The position numbers and the translations under genes are program-made. 64,000 nt of DNA from Clostridiaceae bacterium Marseille-Q4145 (GTDB taxonomy: Bacteria > Bacillota > Clostridia > Lachnospirales > Lachnospiraceae), in contig JAGTTP010000001.1 of assembly GCA_018223365.1 (NCBI GenBank), positions 806,001-870,000 on the forward strand, read 5' to 3'. Positions 23,424-32,069 of the stretch are shown in pieces; within the stretch, counting starts at the first letter, position 1, and every line of letters starts with the position of its first letter. A model generated the notes under the pieces. It saw only the letters and a program-made list of their open reading frames with translations, was not told the origin of the DNA and did not search any database.

Positions 23424-24203
23424 ATGATATTTGATACACACGCACATTATGATGACAGTGCTTTTGACGAAGATAGAGACACGCTTCTGGCATCCTTACA
23501 AAGCCAGGGAGTAGGAACCGTGGTAAATTCCGGGGCGAGTCTTAAGGGATGCCGAAGAACCATTGAATTGACGGAACAGTATCCGTTTATCTATGGCGCC
23601 CTCGGCGTACATCCGGATGAAGTAGGTGAACTGAATGAGGAGACATTTTCCTGGCTGCGGGAACAGTTGAAGCGTCCGAAGATCGTAGCTGTAGGAGAGA
23701 TCGGACTTGACTATTACTGGGACAAAGAAAAAAGAGAATTGCAAAAAGAATGGTTTGTCCGACAGCTCCGGCTGGCCAGAGAGTTGAAAAAACCGGTAGT
23801 GATTCACAGCCGGGAAGCAGCAGCCGATACCATGGAAATCCTGAAAGCAGAAGTGACAGATGAAATTTTCTATGAGATGCACTGCTATTCTTATTCACCG
23901 GAAATGGCAAGAGAATATTTAAAAATGGGATTCTATCTGGGAATCGGTGGAGTCCTTACCTTCAAAAACGCAAAGAAATTAAAGGAAGTGGCAGAAGAAG
24001 CCCCCATAGAAAAACTGCTTCTGGAGACGGATTGTCCGTACCTGGCACCGGTACCTAACCGGGGCAAGCGAAACGATTCCCGCAATATCCGTTATGTGGC
24101 AGAGGAGCTTGCCAAGATCAAAGGGATGACCACAGAAGAGGTGATCCGGATTACAGAAAAAAATGCAAAAAGATTTTACAGAATATCGGAGGAAAACGCA
24201 TGA
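23424..24203 (+). CDS. tatD: TatD-family metal-dependent DNase
   Basis: Start at ATG 23424 (MIFDTHAHYDDSAF), preceded by AGGAG at a slightly long distance. The 259-residue TIM-barrel hydrolase shows the metal ligands in DTHAHYDD, GEIGLDYYW, IHSREA, MHCYSYS and ETDCPYLAP. TatD proteins degrade DNA 3'-to-5' and act in repair. It overlaps rsmA by four bases (the usual tatD-rsmA pair). Confidence 0.95.
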   Translation: MIFDTHAHYDDSAFDEDRDTLLASLQSQGVGTVVNSGASLKGCRRTIELTEQYPFIYGALGVHPDEVGELNEETFSWLREQLKRPKIVAVGEIGLDYYWDKEKRELQKEWFVRQLRLARELKKPVVIHSREAAADTMEILKAEVTDEIFYEMHCYSYSPEMAREYLKMGFYLGIGGVLTFKNAKKLKEVAEEAPIEKLLLETDCPYLAPVPNRGKRNDSRNIRYVAEELAKIKGMTTEEVIRITEKNAKRFYRISEENA

Positions 24204-25078
24204 ACAGACCGGAACCAACTCTTGGAAATCCCAAGAATACCATAGAAATTTTGCAGAAGTATAAGTTTGTATTTCAGAAGAAATTCGGACAAAACTTTCT
24301 GATTGATGAACATGTACTGGAGAAAATCATCAGCGCGGCCGGTATTGGCCCGGATGATTTTGTTGTAGAAATCGGCCCCGGTATCGGAACCATGACTCAG
24401 TATCTGGCCCATGCAGCCAGAGGCGTCGCAGCAGTAGAGATCGACAAGGCACTGATCCCGATTCTTCAGGATACCTTGTCTGCCTATGACAATGTGACTG
24501 TCATTAATGAAGATGTCCTGAAGGTAGATTTAAAAGAACTGGCTGAGAAAATGAACGAAGGACGCCCCGTAAAAGTGGTGGCAAACCTTCCCTATTATAT
24601 CACCACTCCCATTATCATGGGCCTCTTTGAAAGTCATGTGCCAGTAGAAAGCATTACGGTCATGGTTCAAAAAGAAGTGGCAGAGCGGATGCAGGCTGGA
24701 CCGGGAACCAAAGACTACGGTGCCTTATCTCTGGCTGTACAATATTACGCGGAGCCATACATTGTAGCTAATGTGCCGCCAAACTGTTTTATGCCTCGCC
24801 CTAATGTAGGATCTGCCGTCATTCGGCTTCAGGTACATAAGAACCCGGATATCAGGGTAAAGGATGAAAGCCTTATGTTCCGGATTATCCGTGCGTCCTT
24901 CAACCAGAGAAGAAAGACGCTGCAGAACAGCCTCAGCCATGATCCGCAGCTGGGCATCAGCAAGGAAGTGGTTGCCAGAATTCTGGAAGAAATGGGACTT
25001 TCAGCAACCATCCGTGGAGAGGCTTTAAGTCTTCAGCAGTTTGCTCAGTTTTCTGATCTTGTATTCACGTATAAGTAG
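24200..25078 (+). CDS. rsmA: 16S rRNA dimethyladenosine transferase RsmA/KsgA
   Basis: A 292-residue methylase that dimethylates two adjacent adenosines near the 3' end of 16S rRNA. FGQNFLIDEHVL, the AdoMet loop VEIGPGIGTMTQYLA and catalytic NLPYYITTPII are all present, followed by the RNA-binding C-terminal domain with SFNQRRKTLQNSL. Normal length and intact. Confidence 0.97.
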   Translation: MNRPEPTLGNPKNTIEILQKYKFVFQKKFGQNFLIDEHVLEKIISAAGIGPDDFVVEIGPGIGTMTQYLAHAARGVAAVEIDKALIPILQDTLSAYDNVTVINEDVLKVDLKELAEKMNEGRPVKVVANLPYYITTPIIMGLFESHVPVESITVMVQKEVAERMQAGPGTKDYGALSLAVQYYAEPYIVANVPPNCFMPRPNVGSAVIRLQVHKNPDIRVKDESLMFRIIRASFNQRRKTLQNSLSHDPQLGISKEVVARILEEMGLSATIRGEALSLQQFAQFSDLVFTYK

Positions 25079-25123
25079 AAAACCTCCTGCATAGAATAGT
25101 TCTGAGGGACAGGAGGGAATTCT

Positions 25124-25648
25124 ATGCAGAAATACAGAAGGCAGATTGCATATTTATATGCGTATGAGCATGGAGAGCAGCTCTGTACGGCAGGATTTGT
25201 GAAAGCAGAAGAACGGGCCGGTCAGTGCAGAATTGCCGTACACTTAAAGGGATACTGTCATCCGGGAGAGGATGCAGGCGAACTGTATATTTATTTTTAC
25301 CGGAAAAACCAGGCAGTCTGCATTCCGCTGGGTAAGATGGAAAGCAGAAATGGTGCATTGGAATGGCACGGCTGCATGGAGGCAGATAACATTCTGGGAA
25401 AGGGCATCTGCTTTGAAGAGACCAGAGGAATCCGGGTCTGCCGTCCGGGAGGAAGAGACTATGTGGCAGAATGGGATGACTATCCGGTGGATCCGGCCAG
25501 ATTTGTACTGTATCCCAAGGGTGGCATCAAATGCATCCGCTGCCCGTGGTTCGGAAATTGTGACAGGAGTAATGAGGACGATGCTGACAGAAGAGGAAAA
25601 GTATATGAAGGAAGCAATCCGGCAGGCGAAGAAAGCCGGAAAGCTTGA
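25124..25648 (+). CDS. Hypothetical Lachnospiraceae-type protein (DUF6128-like)
   Basis: A 174-residue protein starting MQKYRRQIAYLYAYEHGEQ with a strong AGGAGG site. It looks beta-rich with HLKGYCHPGEDAGELYIYFYRKNQAVCIPLG and a late GGIKCIRCPWFGNC cysteine pair. It resembles small proteins encoded next to tadA and rsmA in related genomes, but function is unknown. Its 3' end overlaps tadA by 68 bases. Confidence 0.65.
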   Translation: MQKYRRQIAYLYAYEHGEQLCTAGFVKAEERAGQCRIAVHLKGYCHPGEDAGELYIYFYRKNQAVCIPLGKMESRNGALEWHGCMEADNILGKGICFEETRGIRVCRPGGRDYVAEWDDYPVDPARFVLYPKGGIKCIRCPWFGNCDRSNEDDADRRGKVYEGSNPAGEESRKA

Positions 25649-26063
25649 TGAAGTGCCCATCGGCTGTGTGATCGTCCGGGATGGAAAGATCATTGCCAGA
25701 GGATATAATCGGAGAAATACAGAAAAAAGTACATTGGCCCATGCAGAAATACAGGCTATCCGAAAAGCCAGTAAAGTGGTTGGAGACTGGAGGCTTGAAG
25801 ATTGTACCATGTATATTACACTGGAACCCTGCCAGATGTGCGCAGGAGCCATTGTACAGGCGCGGATTCCCAAAGTTGTCATCGGAAGCCGGAATCCCAA
25901 GGCAGGATGCGCCGGTTCGATACTGGATCTTCTCCATGTACCGGCATTCAACCATCAGGTGGAATTGGAAGAAGGCGTCCTTCAGGAAGAATGCTCCGAG
26001 ATGCTCACCAGCTTTTTCCGGGAACTGAGAAAGAAAAAGAAACAGGCATCAGAGAAGGGCTAA
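25581..26063 (+). CDS. tadA: tRNA-specific adenosine deaminase TadA
   Basis: Start at ATG 25581 (MLTEEEKYMKEAIRQAKKAG); the long upstream extension of the frame is inside the preceding gene. The 160-residue zinc deaminase has LAHAEIQAI (His ligand and catalytic Glu) and LEPCQMCAGAI (two Cys ligands). It converts A34 to inosine in tRNA-Arg(ACG). Unrelated to the pilus ATPase sometimes called TadA. Followed directly by the SRP RNA gene, a common arrangement. Confidence 0.95.
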   Translation: MLTEEEKYMKEAIRQAKKAGKLDEVPIGCVIVRDGKIIARGYNRRNTEKSTLAHAEIQAIRKASKVVGDWRLEDCTMYITLEPCQMCAGAIVQARIPKVVIGSRNPKAGCAGSILDLLHVPAFNHQVELEEGVLQEECSEMLTSFFRELRKKKKQASEKG

Positions 26064-26068
26064 ATCAT

Positions 26069-26097
26069 TTGACAAATGGGCAAAAAAAAGCTATACT
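26069..26097 (+). promoter_or_regulatory. Promoter of SRP RNA
   Basis: TTGACA (26069-26074), 17-base spacer, TATACT (26092-26097). A small hairpin (gcatctt / aagatgc, 26104-26120) follows the probable start and would lie in the processed 5' leader. Confidence 0.85.
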
Positions 26098-26140
26098 GAA
26101 CAGGCATCTTTGAAGATGCAGCTGAATATTGTCATAAGAT

Positions 26141-26407
26141 TTCCGTGCAGCCGGGGAGATGGCGGTGCCCTGTACCTACAATCCGCCTTAGTGGGGGTGA
26201 TATCCTGCCCCGGGCTGTTGGATCGGGAGCTGCCCTGTATAAGTGGCATTGATGTCTGGGTCTTACGCAACAGGAACCTGTGAACCGTGTCAGGTTGGGA
26301 ACAAAGCAGCACTAAGCGGGACCTTCTGTGTGCCGTAAGGGTGCCTGGACTGAGTTAACTGTACAGGTAACGTACCGGTCGGCAGTTCAAAGCAGGATGC
26401 ACGGATT
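26141..26407 (+). ncRNA. ffs: Signal recognition particle RNA, long Gram-positive type
   Basis: About 267 nt. The ends pair (tccgtgca with tgcacgga). The conserved Ffh-binding helix 8 is present as gtcaggttgggaac followed by aaagcagcac (internal-loop bases GGAA and AGCAGC). An Alu-type 5' domain is present, as in the ~270-nt B. subtilis scRNA, rather than the short 4.5S form. It guides Ffh/FtsY membrane targeting. Confidence 0.93.
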
Positions 26408-26432
26408 TAAAAAAATATTTCTGCTATAAAAC

Positions 26433-26464
26433 AAGGCTATGGATTGACAAAAATCCATAGCCTT
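26433..26464. terminator. Bidirectional terminator between SRP RNA and FHA gene
   Basis: Perfect 13-base arms aaggctatggatt / aatccatagcctt with a 6-base loop and T-rich sequence on the plus side; it serves both converging transcripts. Confidence 0.9.
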
Positions 26465-26473
26465 CTTTATTTA

Positions 26474-27538
26474 TTACAGATTCACCTCATATTCCGCACT
26501 GGCGAACCGCACCCGCATTCCATCTTCCAACGGAAACAGTTCATATGGATCCAGCTGCATCTGATCCACCCAGGTTCCATTCGTGGAATTAAGATCTTCC
26601 AGAAAATAACGAGCGCCCTCTTTTGTAATTCTCGCATGTATTCTGCTAATGGTCGATACCGGAATACAGCCATCCACACTTTCCTTTCGTTTTCCAATCA
26701 GAAAACTGTTTTCCTTAATATGAAAATCAGGATGTTCCGAATCCCTGCTTTTCAGAAATATTCCGTCCCATTTCTTCTCCTGCAAAAAAGAAGTCTCTGT
26801 AGATATGCTTCCCTGTTCTCTCAGAAAAAGAACGGATCCGCTTTCCATCCGGTCAGCTTCTGCCAGATAATCTTCGATCTGCGGCTTTTTCGGTTTTTTC
26901 CGAAAAAAATTCCGCCAGCTTCCGGTCTTTTCAAGAACATCTTCACGGACTGCCGGAATTTCCTCTTCTTCTGGTTTTTCCGTCACAATCCCTGTTTTTT
27001 CCGGTTCTTCATGACAGTGCAGCACTTCTGCCAGGCTGAAGTTCGGTTCCAATGCCCTCTGATAAAGGTCATAACCAAACTCAATGCCCGCCGCATCTCC
27101 TTTATCCAGCTTTCCAAGGAAATATTCTGCCAGCCCCAAAAATGACTCCCGAATGGTTTTCTCATTTGCAGGATAGTAACACAAAGACAGTTTTTCCGTC
27201 CTGGAATCCTGATAAATATACTCCGGCTCCAGCACAAACCGATCCGGATTCAGTAGATATTCCGAAGCCATTTCCAGAATTCTTTGCAATTCCCGCAGGA
27301 AATCCTGTAGCTGAATATGTGTCATTTTCCGACGCTCATATAAGAGAGTCATACTCTGTCTACCAGTAATTTCATAGTAGTATTCTTTTTTCTCTTCATG
27401 CTGCTGACATACACAGGGGAGAAAACCTGCAATCCGGTTCTCCGTAATCATCCTGACTTCATAACTTTCTTCTCCTGGATAGTCGTCTGTCAGTATCATA
27501 TAGTTGCTGTTCAAATCCCGTTTGTAATGTACATTCAT
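26474..27538 (-). CDS. FHA-domain protein of the Tad pilus locus (DUF6382-like N-terminus)
   Basis: Start at ATG 27538 (MNVHYKRDLNSNYMIL) with GGGAGGAAG upstream. The 354-residue protein has an N-terminal ~190-residue domain (DUF6382-like, ITGRQSMTLLYERRKM, LEPEYIYQDSRTEKLSLCYYP), a basic linker, and a C-terminal FHA domain (FLIGKRKESVDGCIP..TISRIHARIT..YFLEDLNSTNGTWVD) with the phosphothreonine-binding residues. It probably ties pilus assembly to Ser/Thr kinase signalling. It is the last gene of the host Tad operon. Confidence 0.88.
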   Translation of the reverse strand: MNVHYKRDLNSNYMILTDDYPGEESYEVRMITENRIAGFLPCVCQQHEEKKEYYYEITGRQSMTLLYERRKMTHIQLQDFLRELQRILEMASEYLLNPDRFVLEPEYIYQDSRTEKLSLCYYPANEKTIRESFLGLAEYFLGKLDKGDAAGIEFGYDLYQRALEPNFSLAEVLHCHEEPEKTGIVTEKPEEEEIPAVREDVLEKTGSWRNFFRKKPKKPQIEDYLAEADRMESGSVLFLREQGSISTETSFLQEKKWDGIFLKSRDSEHPDFHIKENSFLIGKRKESVDGCIPVSTISRIHARITKEGARYFLEDLNSTNGTWVDQMQLDPYELFPLEDGMRVRFASAEYEVNL

Positions 27539-27954
27539 ATTTTCTTCCTCCCTGTCAGCCATCTGCGTTTTCTAATCACCGTGCATGGCCTGATCCGGTT
27601 TATCCTTCGTTCCACTGTCACGGAACATCCCTTCAGGAAATCTCCCTGTCCGGTGATTTGGATGACCGCCTGTGCTGGATTCACCTTCACCTGGATCTCC
27701 GTCTCTTTCACCCACAAAAGACGATGATTCAGTTTTTTCTGCAGATCCCGACAGATCTTCTCCTCCATCTCTCCACCGCTGTCTCCCTCCCGGTAAATTC
27801 CTTTCGTTCCCGCTTCCAGCGCCGCATGGCTGCATACGGCATAATCATGTGCATACAACGTAAAATAAACCAGATATACCAGAAGAATACAAACCCCCGG
27901 AATCAGAGCTGCTGCTTCCAGAACAAATCTTCCTTTTTTCTTATATCGTTTCAT
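27535..27954 (-). CDS. TadE-like pseudopilin of host Tad locus
   Basis: Start at ATG 27954 (MKRYKKKGRFVLEAAALIPGV), overlapping the prepilin peptidase stop as ATGA. The 139-residue protein has a short basic leader, the E-containing hydrophobic N-terminus (GRFVLEAAALIPGVCILLVYLVYFTLY) typical of TadE, and a soluble C-terminal part. It would be processed by the adjacent peptidase and form a minor pilus subunit. Confidence 0.8.
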   Translation of the reverse strand: MKRYKKKGRFVLEAAALIPGVCILLVYLVYFTLYAHDYAVCSHAALEAGTKGIYREGDSGGEMEEKICRDLQKKLNHRLLWVKETEIQVKVNPAQAVIQITGQGDFLKGCSVTVERRINRIRPCTVIRKRRWLTGRKKI

Positions 27955-28346
27955 TTTTCCATCCATAGATCCATCAGAACGGCTGCTGTCAGAAATGGGA
28001 CAAATGGAAGTTCCTTCTCCCTCAACAGCAACCCTACTCCTCCACACAGACACATTCCCACCAGAAGATTTCGCTCTACTATTCCTGCAGGGAACCACAT
28101 GCCAAGAGCCAGAAGCACCCAGCCGTCTCCCTTTCCAATCCGTTCCCCGGTAATCACTGCCACCCCCAACAGGAAACACCCCGGCCATGGCCAGATTCCG
28201 GCTCCATTCCACAGGGAATGCATCAACCCGGTAATTCCAAGAAGCCATACCGGTCCCAGATCTATCTCCCGGTTTTTCAGATCCTGCCAGGACAACACCA
28301 CCAGATGCAGCAAAATCCATAACACCTTCAATGACTCCCTCCGCAT
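27951..28346 (-). CDS. Prepilin peptidase, TadV/CpaA type (A24)
   Basis: Start at ATG 28346 (MRRESLKVLWILLHLV). The 131-residue membrane protein carries the two aspartate motifs of A24 aspartic peptidases: SWQDLKNREID near the first helix and GERIGKGDGWVLLALGMW. It cleaves the leader of Flp-type pilins. It overlaps the adjacent TadE-like genes on both sides. Confidence 0.85.
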   Translation of the reverse strand: MRRESLKVLWILLHLVVLSWQDLKNREIDLGPVWLLGITGLMHSLWNGAGIWPWPGCFLLGVAVITGERIGKGDGWVLLALGMWFPAGIVERNLLVGMCLCGGVGLLLREKELPFVPFLTAAVLMDLWMEK

Positions 28347-29071
28347 CTGGAACAGCTTCTCAACCCTCCCACCTGCGATAAGGGCACTGCCATAATGGTT
28401 CTCTTCAATCCCTGGCAAGTGTTTTTGTTATGATAACTGTTTCCATAATCAGTAATATAAACCAACATATCCGCCTGCTGTTTTTTGACACAGTATTCAC
28501 AGGGCGTATATTTTCCTCCGGATTCATTCCGAAGACCTGACAGCTCTGCCGATGTCACAGAACGAATCGTTAATCTTAGATAAGTGCAGTCCCTGCTTCT
28601 GTGATACACTTCTCCCTCCGGTGTCCGATATACCAGTTCTTCTTTTCCGCCCGCCTGAAAAGATTCCCCGGTATACCCAACCCAGCTTCGTACCGTAACC
28701 TTCTGAACCGTTCCCCTGCTTCCGAATCCCACGACTGCAAACGGCAGCTTTGCTGTCTCATAATCATATAAGGTAATATAGGGATTCTGTCCGGTAAACG
28801 CTTCCGCCGTTACTGCCAGCAGTTCTGCTTTCTCTGTCAGTTTCCGGTAATCCTTCGCCTGCAGGGCGGGGAAAGAAAATAAATATAACAGTGCGGTCAC
28901 TGCAAAGAGGAAAGCCGGAAGAGCCAGCGCTGTCTCCAGCGTAAAACTGGCCCTCCGTAAGGTGCACCGGGATGCTCTCCCGGACAGAAACGTAGTTAAA
29001 TGTACCTGTTTCCAAGCGTGGGGTGTCTGGAGAGAGAACTGTAATTTGTTTGTCTTTATTCGGAAGAACAT
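28328..29071 (-). CDS. TadE-like protein with cysteine-rich C-terminus
   Basis: Start at ATG 29071 behind AAGGAGGTG. The segment RRASFTLETALALPAFLFAVTALLYLF (residues ~39-65) is a TadE-type membrane anchor. The C-terminal third has a periodic cysteine pattern (SRDCTYL, PCEYCVKKQ, KNTCQGL, SCSRCGGSH). That repeat unit occurs in several Firmicute envelope proteins and may bind metal or form disulfides. It is longer than typical TadE and specific function is unknown. Confidence 0.75.
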   Translation of the reverse strand: MFFRIKTNKLQFSLQTPHAWKQVHLTTFLSGRASRCTLRRASFTLETALALPAFLFAVTALLYLFSFPALQAKDYRKLTEKAELLAVTAEAFTGQNPYITLYDYETAKLPFAVVGFGSRGTVQKVTVRSWVGYTGESFQAGGKEELVYRTPEGEVYHRSRDCTYLRLTIRSVTSAELSGLRNESGGKYTPCEYCVKKQQADMLVYITDYGNSYHNKNTCQGLKRTIMAVPLSQVGGLRSCSRCGGSH

Positions 29072-29093
29072 CCCGGTACACCTCCTTCTTTAG

Positions 29094-30521
29094 TTATTCA
29101 TACTGATAGCTCCGTTCCAGTTCCATATCCTCCATCCAGAACTGTGCCGTCAGTTTCTCAATACAGTGATCCACATGAATCTTCTCGCAGCCTTCTGTCT
29201 GCCGGAGCTCCCCTTCTATCACATCCAGCCCTCCCATGGCCAGGCGTTCTTCCGGATAGAAGGTCAGTACCATCCGTAGAAACAGATCGTAACTCAAGCC
29301 CTTTTGTTCTGTCTTCTGCTCGTCATACCGTCCCGCATCCTGTAAAAGCAGCAGTACGCCGGATAAGGGTACCTGCCAGTTATTCTCATCCTTTAGGAGC
29401 GCCACCTCTTTTCCCTGCAGAAGCTGACGCACTTCCACCAGACTTTCCCCATAAGCCCAGCCCAGCAGGATTAACTGCTTCACGCTTTTTACAAGACCTT
29501 CATTTCCCGTAAGCCCCGCCAGAGCAATGGCCAGAAGTTCTGCTTTTTTCCCATAATCCTTATGTGTCAACAGAAAGGTATAATTCACTCCTTCCCTCAT
29601 AAGCAAAAGTGACCGAAGTGTCTGCTCCAGATTTTCCGCATCGGATCCTTTTCCCCAAAGTATATATTCCATCTGATACGAAAGATATCTGCTCTCTTCC
29701 GCCGGTTCGTCTTCCTTTTGCACTGCGTTGGTCAGGTGTTCCTGCAGATAACTGATAAAAAGCTGTTTTTCCAGCATTCCATTTTCCGCAGTTTCCGCTG
29801 CCCCGGTTCCCTCTGACAAGTTCCTCACCGACGGAACCGTTGTCAGATCCACCGTCTTTTTCGAAATTCCATCCGGATCTTTCATTACCTGCCCCACGGC
29901 AAACTGTTTCCACAATCCATCCCAGCTGTATGCGTCTCCATCCAGGGTCTCTTCTTCGTCTTCATAGTCCACCACGCTGTCCTCATACGCCTGACAGTCT
30001 TTCTGGAACTTTTCACTGCTTTCATTTAATTCCTCCCGAAACTGCTCGTCCCATATCCAATCCTCTGCCAGAGACAATCCGGTCTGCTCTTTCATAGCCC
30101 GGACCGCCTGCTGATAAAAGACCATTCCATCTCCGTCCGTAGCCCTGGCAAAGTCTTTGACCTCGATCCCTTTCATCTGTAAATTCAGTGCCGTCCCCCC
30201 TTGTGCCCTTTTTAGGTTATCTTCCGTAAATTTCCACAGATGGCTGCAAAGCTCATCCCGGTTCTCCTTTCCACTTCGAAAAGAAGTATCCAGATAAAAC
30301 AAATCATACTGTTCCAGCAAATGGGGTTCATATTCTGAAAAGAGAGAAAACAGACTGCTCTCTGCCACCTGTTCCGCCATTCTCCTTGCAGACTGCTTCT
30401 GCACCGACTCCAGACAGATGAGATACAAACTTAAAAATACCAGAAATGTCAATGCCAGCCATACAGTCACCTGGCCTTTTCGCTTCCTATACACTGCTGC
30501 TCTGAGAAACGATTTTCTCAA
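29094..30521 (-). CDS. TadG-like protein (DUF5702-like)
   Basis: A 475-residue protein with one N-terminal membrane anchor (GQVTVWLALTFLVFLSLYLICLES) and a long helical extracellular part, as in TadG/DUF5702 proteins of Firmicute Tad loci. The first codon shown is TTG 30521; a GTG 27 bases downstream, overlapping the flp stop, is an alternative. Directly follows the flp pilin gene in the unbroken operon, whose 3' part survives at 30487-30587. Confidence 0.8.
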   Translation of the reverse strand: MRKSFLRAAVYRKRKGQVTVWLALTFLVFLSLYLICLESVQKQSARRMAEQVAESSLFSLFSEYEPHLLEQYDLFYLDTSFRSGKENRDELCSHLWKFTEDNLKRAQGGTALNLQMKGIEVKDFARATDGDGMVFYQQAVRAMKEQTGLSLAEDWIWDEQFREELNESSEKFQKDCQAYEDSVVDYEDEEETLDGDAYSWDGLWKQFAVGQVMKDPDGISKKTVDLTTVPSVRNLSEGTGAAETAENGMLEKQLFISYLQEHLTNAVQKEDEPAEESRYLSYQMEYILWGKGSDAENLEQTLRSLLLMREGVNYTFLLTHKDYGKKAELLAIALAGLTGNEGLVKSVKQLILLGWAYGESLVEVRQLLQGKEVALLKDENNWQVPLSGVLLLLQDAGRYDEQKTEQKGLSYDLFLRMVLTFYPEERLAMGGLDVIEGELRQTEGCEKIHVDHCIEKLTAQFWMEDMELERSYQYE

Positions 30522-30587
30522 AAATACTGTTTACCACTTCCGTAATTTTCGTCTTGAAAATAATGACTAACCCAATAAGAACCACAA
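30487..30587 (-). pseudogene. flp: 3' fragment of host Flp pilin gene
   Basis: Read from the element junction, the minus strand encodes VVLIGLVIIFKTKITEVVNS then IFEKIVSQSSSV and stop at 30487. This is the C-terminal half of a Flp/Fap pilin. Its N-terminal half is at 53630-53764 across the 23-kb insertion. The two join in frame at GTG within ILIIV-VLIGLV. Confidence 0.9.
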
Positions 30588-30682
30588 AAATTTTTACCGC
30601 CCGTTCAAAACCCTATAAAATAAAGCCTCCCACACCAAGCACAGTGTATCTCATGTTTATTTTCTCTTCCGAAAGCGTCATT

Positions 30683-30728
30683 TTGACACCACTCTTCTAA
30701 CATCCTTGACACCTTTTTGACGTCAAAA
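30683..30728. repeat. Iterated TTGACACC/TTGACGTC motifs near left end
   Basis: TTGACACC at 30683-30690 and 30706-30713, then TTGACGTC within the perfect palindrome TTTTGACGTCAAAA (30715-30728). A GACACC also occurs 8 bases inside the right end on the opposite strand. They may be recombinase-arm or regulator sites. Confidence 0.4.
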
Positions 30729-30766
30729 AAGCTCTGGACAACGCCAAAGCTCTCTATCATAACTCA

Positions 30767-31819
30767 CTATAGATTATTAAGTTCTTCTGCAATCCACTCT
30801 TCGATCCAACCTTCTAAATCCGAAGGAATAATCTCATTTTCAATTACAAATCTTTTCAACCTTTTCAAGGCATCTCGATACAGATAATCAACAAAATCGA
30901 CCTTAAGATAGATAATATCCGTATAATGTTCTTCAATTTGAGGTGTCTGTCCCTTTGGCCGTGAAATTGTTAATGATCCTCTTGTCAGATTTCGCATACA
31001 GACCTCATCTTCCAAGCAGAGCTCTATAAGTTTAGTCTCCTTTGCAAGTTGTTTATATGTGATTCTCTCATTTCCAGAGACAAATCTCTTTAAAAAAATG
31101 TACTGTTGCGCTTTTCTCATTTTTCCAAACATATTATGCAACAATTTTTTAGTTTCATCATTTTCAATTCCCTCGAATGGCTGCTCTTTCGATTCCATTT
31201 CAAAATTCTCAAGTCCGTCCATATACACTTGTGTTGCACTATATTCCAAAATATCTTTTATCGACTCCACAGAAAGCGATTTTGCATTACTGATTTGTCC
31301 CTGGGCTTTAAAAATATCTTCCGGCATTATATCTTCATATGGTTTCTGCGTTGTAGTTGCAATATAATTCATGGTCTTTCTAACTCGGTTCACCTTATCA
31401 ATCTGGTGTTTTTTTAGACCTGTTTTCTCAATAAAAGCCTCCCGGACACAATTTTTAATAATGTTGCTAATAAAGACATCAAAACTATAACCTTCCTCTG
31501 CTGAAATCATTCCCGGATCATTGTATGTATGAAGGATCTGCATAACTGAAATCAATGCATTATTTGTAATTACATCTGTGTAATCCTCTATTTTGCTTCT
31601 ACGTGCAGCCAATTTTACCGCCTTTTCAACATCAGATCTAATAATCCCACAAAGGTAATTTTCAAATTCTTTTTCTTCTTCCGAGGTCATTTCTAATATT
31701 TGTAAATACTCATTTATCTGCTCTGGATGATTTCTAATCACATTCAAAAGCCTTGCCATTCTTGTCAGATATGCTTTTTTTGTTTCAATTTTCTCATCAA
31801 AAGTTAAGTGTCTTCTCAT
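30767..31819 (-). CDS. Divergent sigma-70-like factor
   Basis: A 350-residue protein. Residues ~85-180 resemble sigma regions 2-3 (DVITNNALISVMQILHTYND, YSFDVFISNIIKNCVREAFIEK, then HQIDKVNRVRKTMNYIATTTQKPYEDIMPEDI). The C-terminal half resembles a region-4-like HTH (ERITYKQLAKETKLIELCLEDEV..). It could direct transcription of the conjugation genes; similarity is distant and the call is from pattern only. Its leader holds an attenuator-like structure (31857-31931). Confidence 0.55.
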   Translation of the reverse strand: MRRHLTFDEKIETKKAYLTRMARLLNVIRNHPEQINEYLQILEMTSEEEKEFENYLCGIIRSDVEKAVKLAARRSKIEDYTDVITNNALISVMQILHTYNDPGMISAEEGYSFDVFISNIIKNCVREAFIEKTGLKKHQIDKVNRVRKTMNYIATTTQKPYEDIMPEDIFKAQGQISNAKSLSVESIKDILEYSATQVYMDGLENFEMESKEQPFEGIENDETKKLLHNMFGKMRKAQQYIFLKRFVSGNERITYKQLAKETKLIELCLEDEVCMRNLTRGSLTISRPKGQTPQIEEHYTDIIYLKVDFVDYLYRDALKRLKRFVIENEIIPSDLEGWIEEWIAEELNNL

Positions 31820-31856
31820 TTTCCGTTTCGCTTTCTACCGGGATCTCCGGTAAGCC

Positions 31857-31931
31857 GCAAAACGGAGCACACAAAAATAAGCCTGCAAAACAGACTACCT
31901 AAGCTTAGGTAGTAACTCCGTTTTGCAGGCT
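31857..31931 (-). promoter_or_regulatory. Attenuator-like leader of the sigma-like gene
   Basis: On the minus strand, a 5' segment (31916-31931) can pair in two mutually exclusive ways. It can pair with 31880-31891 (12 bases, followed by a TATTTTTGT run, a terminator) or with 31857-31867 (gcaaaacggag, 11 bases, an antiterminator). Between the first pair lies a 20-base palindrome (actacctaag/cttaggtagt). This is the layout of a transcription attenuator or riboswitch-like switch; no known ligand class is recognised. Confidence 0.65.
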
Positions 31932-32069
31932 CTGTGTTATTTTTAGAAGTTCAAAAGATAATCTTTCAAAAATACAGCTTTTACTTCTTTCTAATGCATC
32001 TCGCTCTTCTCAAACTCTTGGATATGCTGTCGAATGTAGAATTCTGTCACAGCAGTCCTCATTCTATAT

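Noticed and set aside
27572..27835. Overlapping alternative frames in the TadE-like region
   Set aside because: They are shadows of the real minus-strand genes; the chosen starts have ribosome sites and overlap their neighbours normally.
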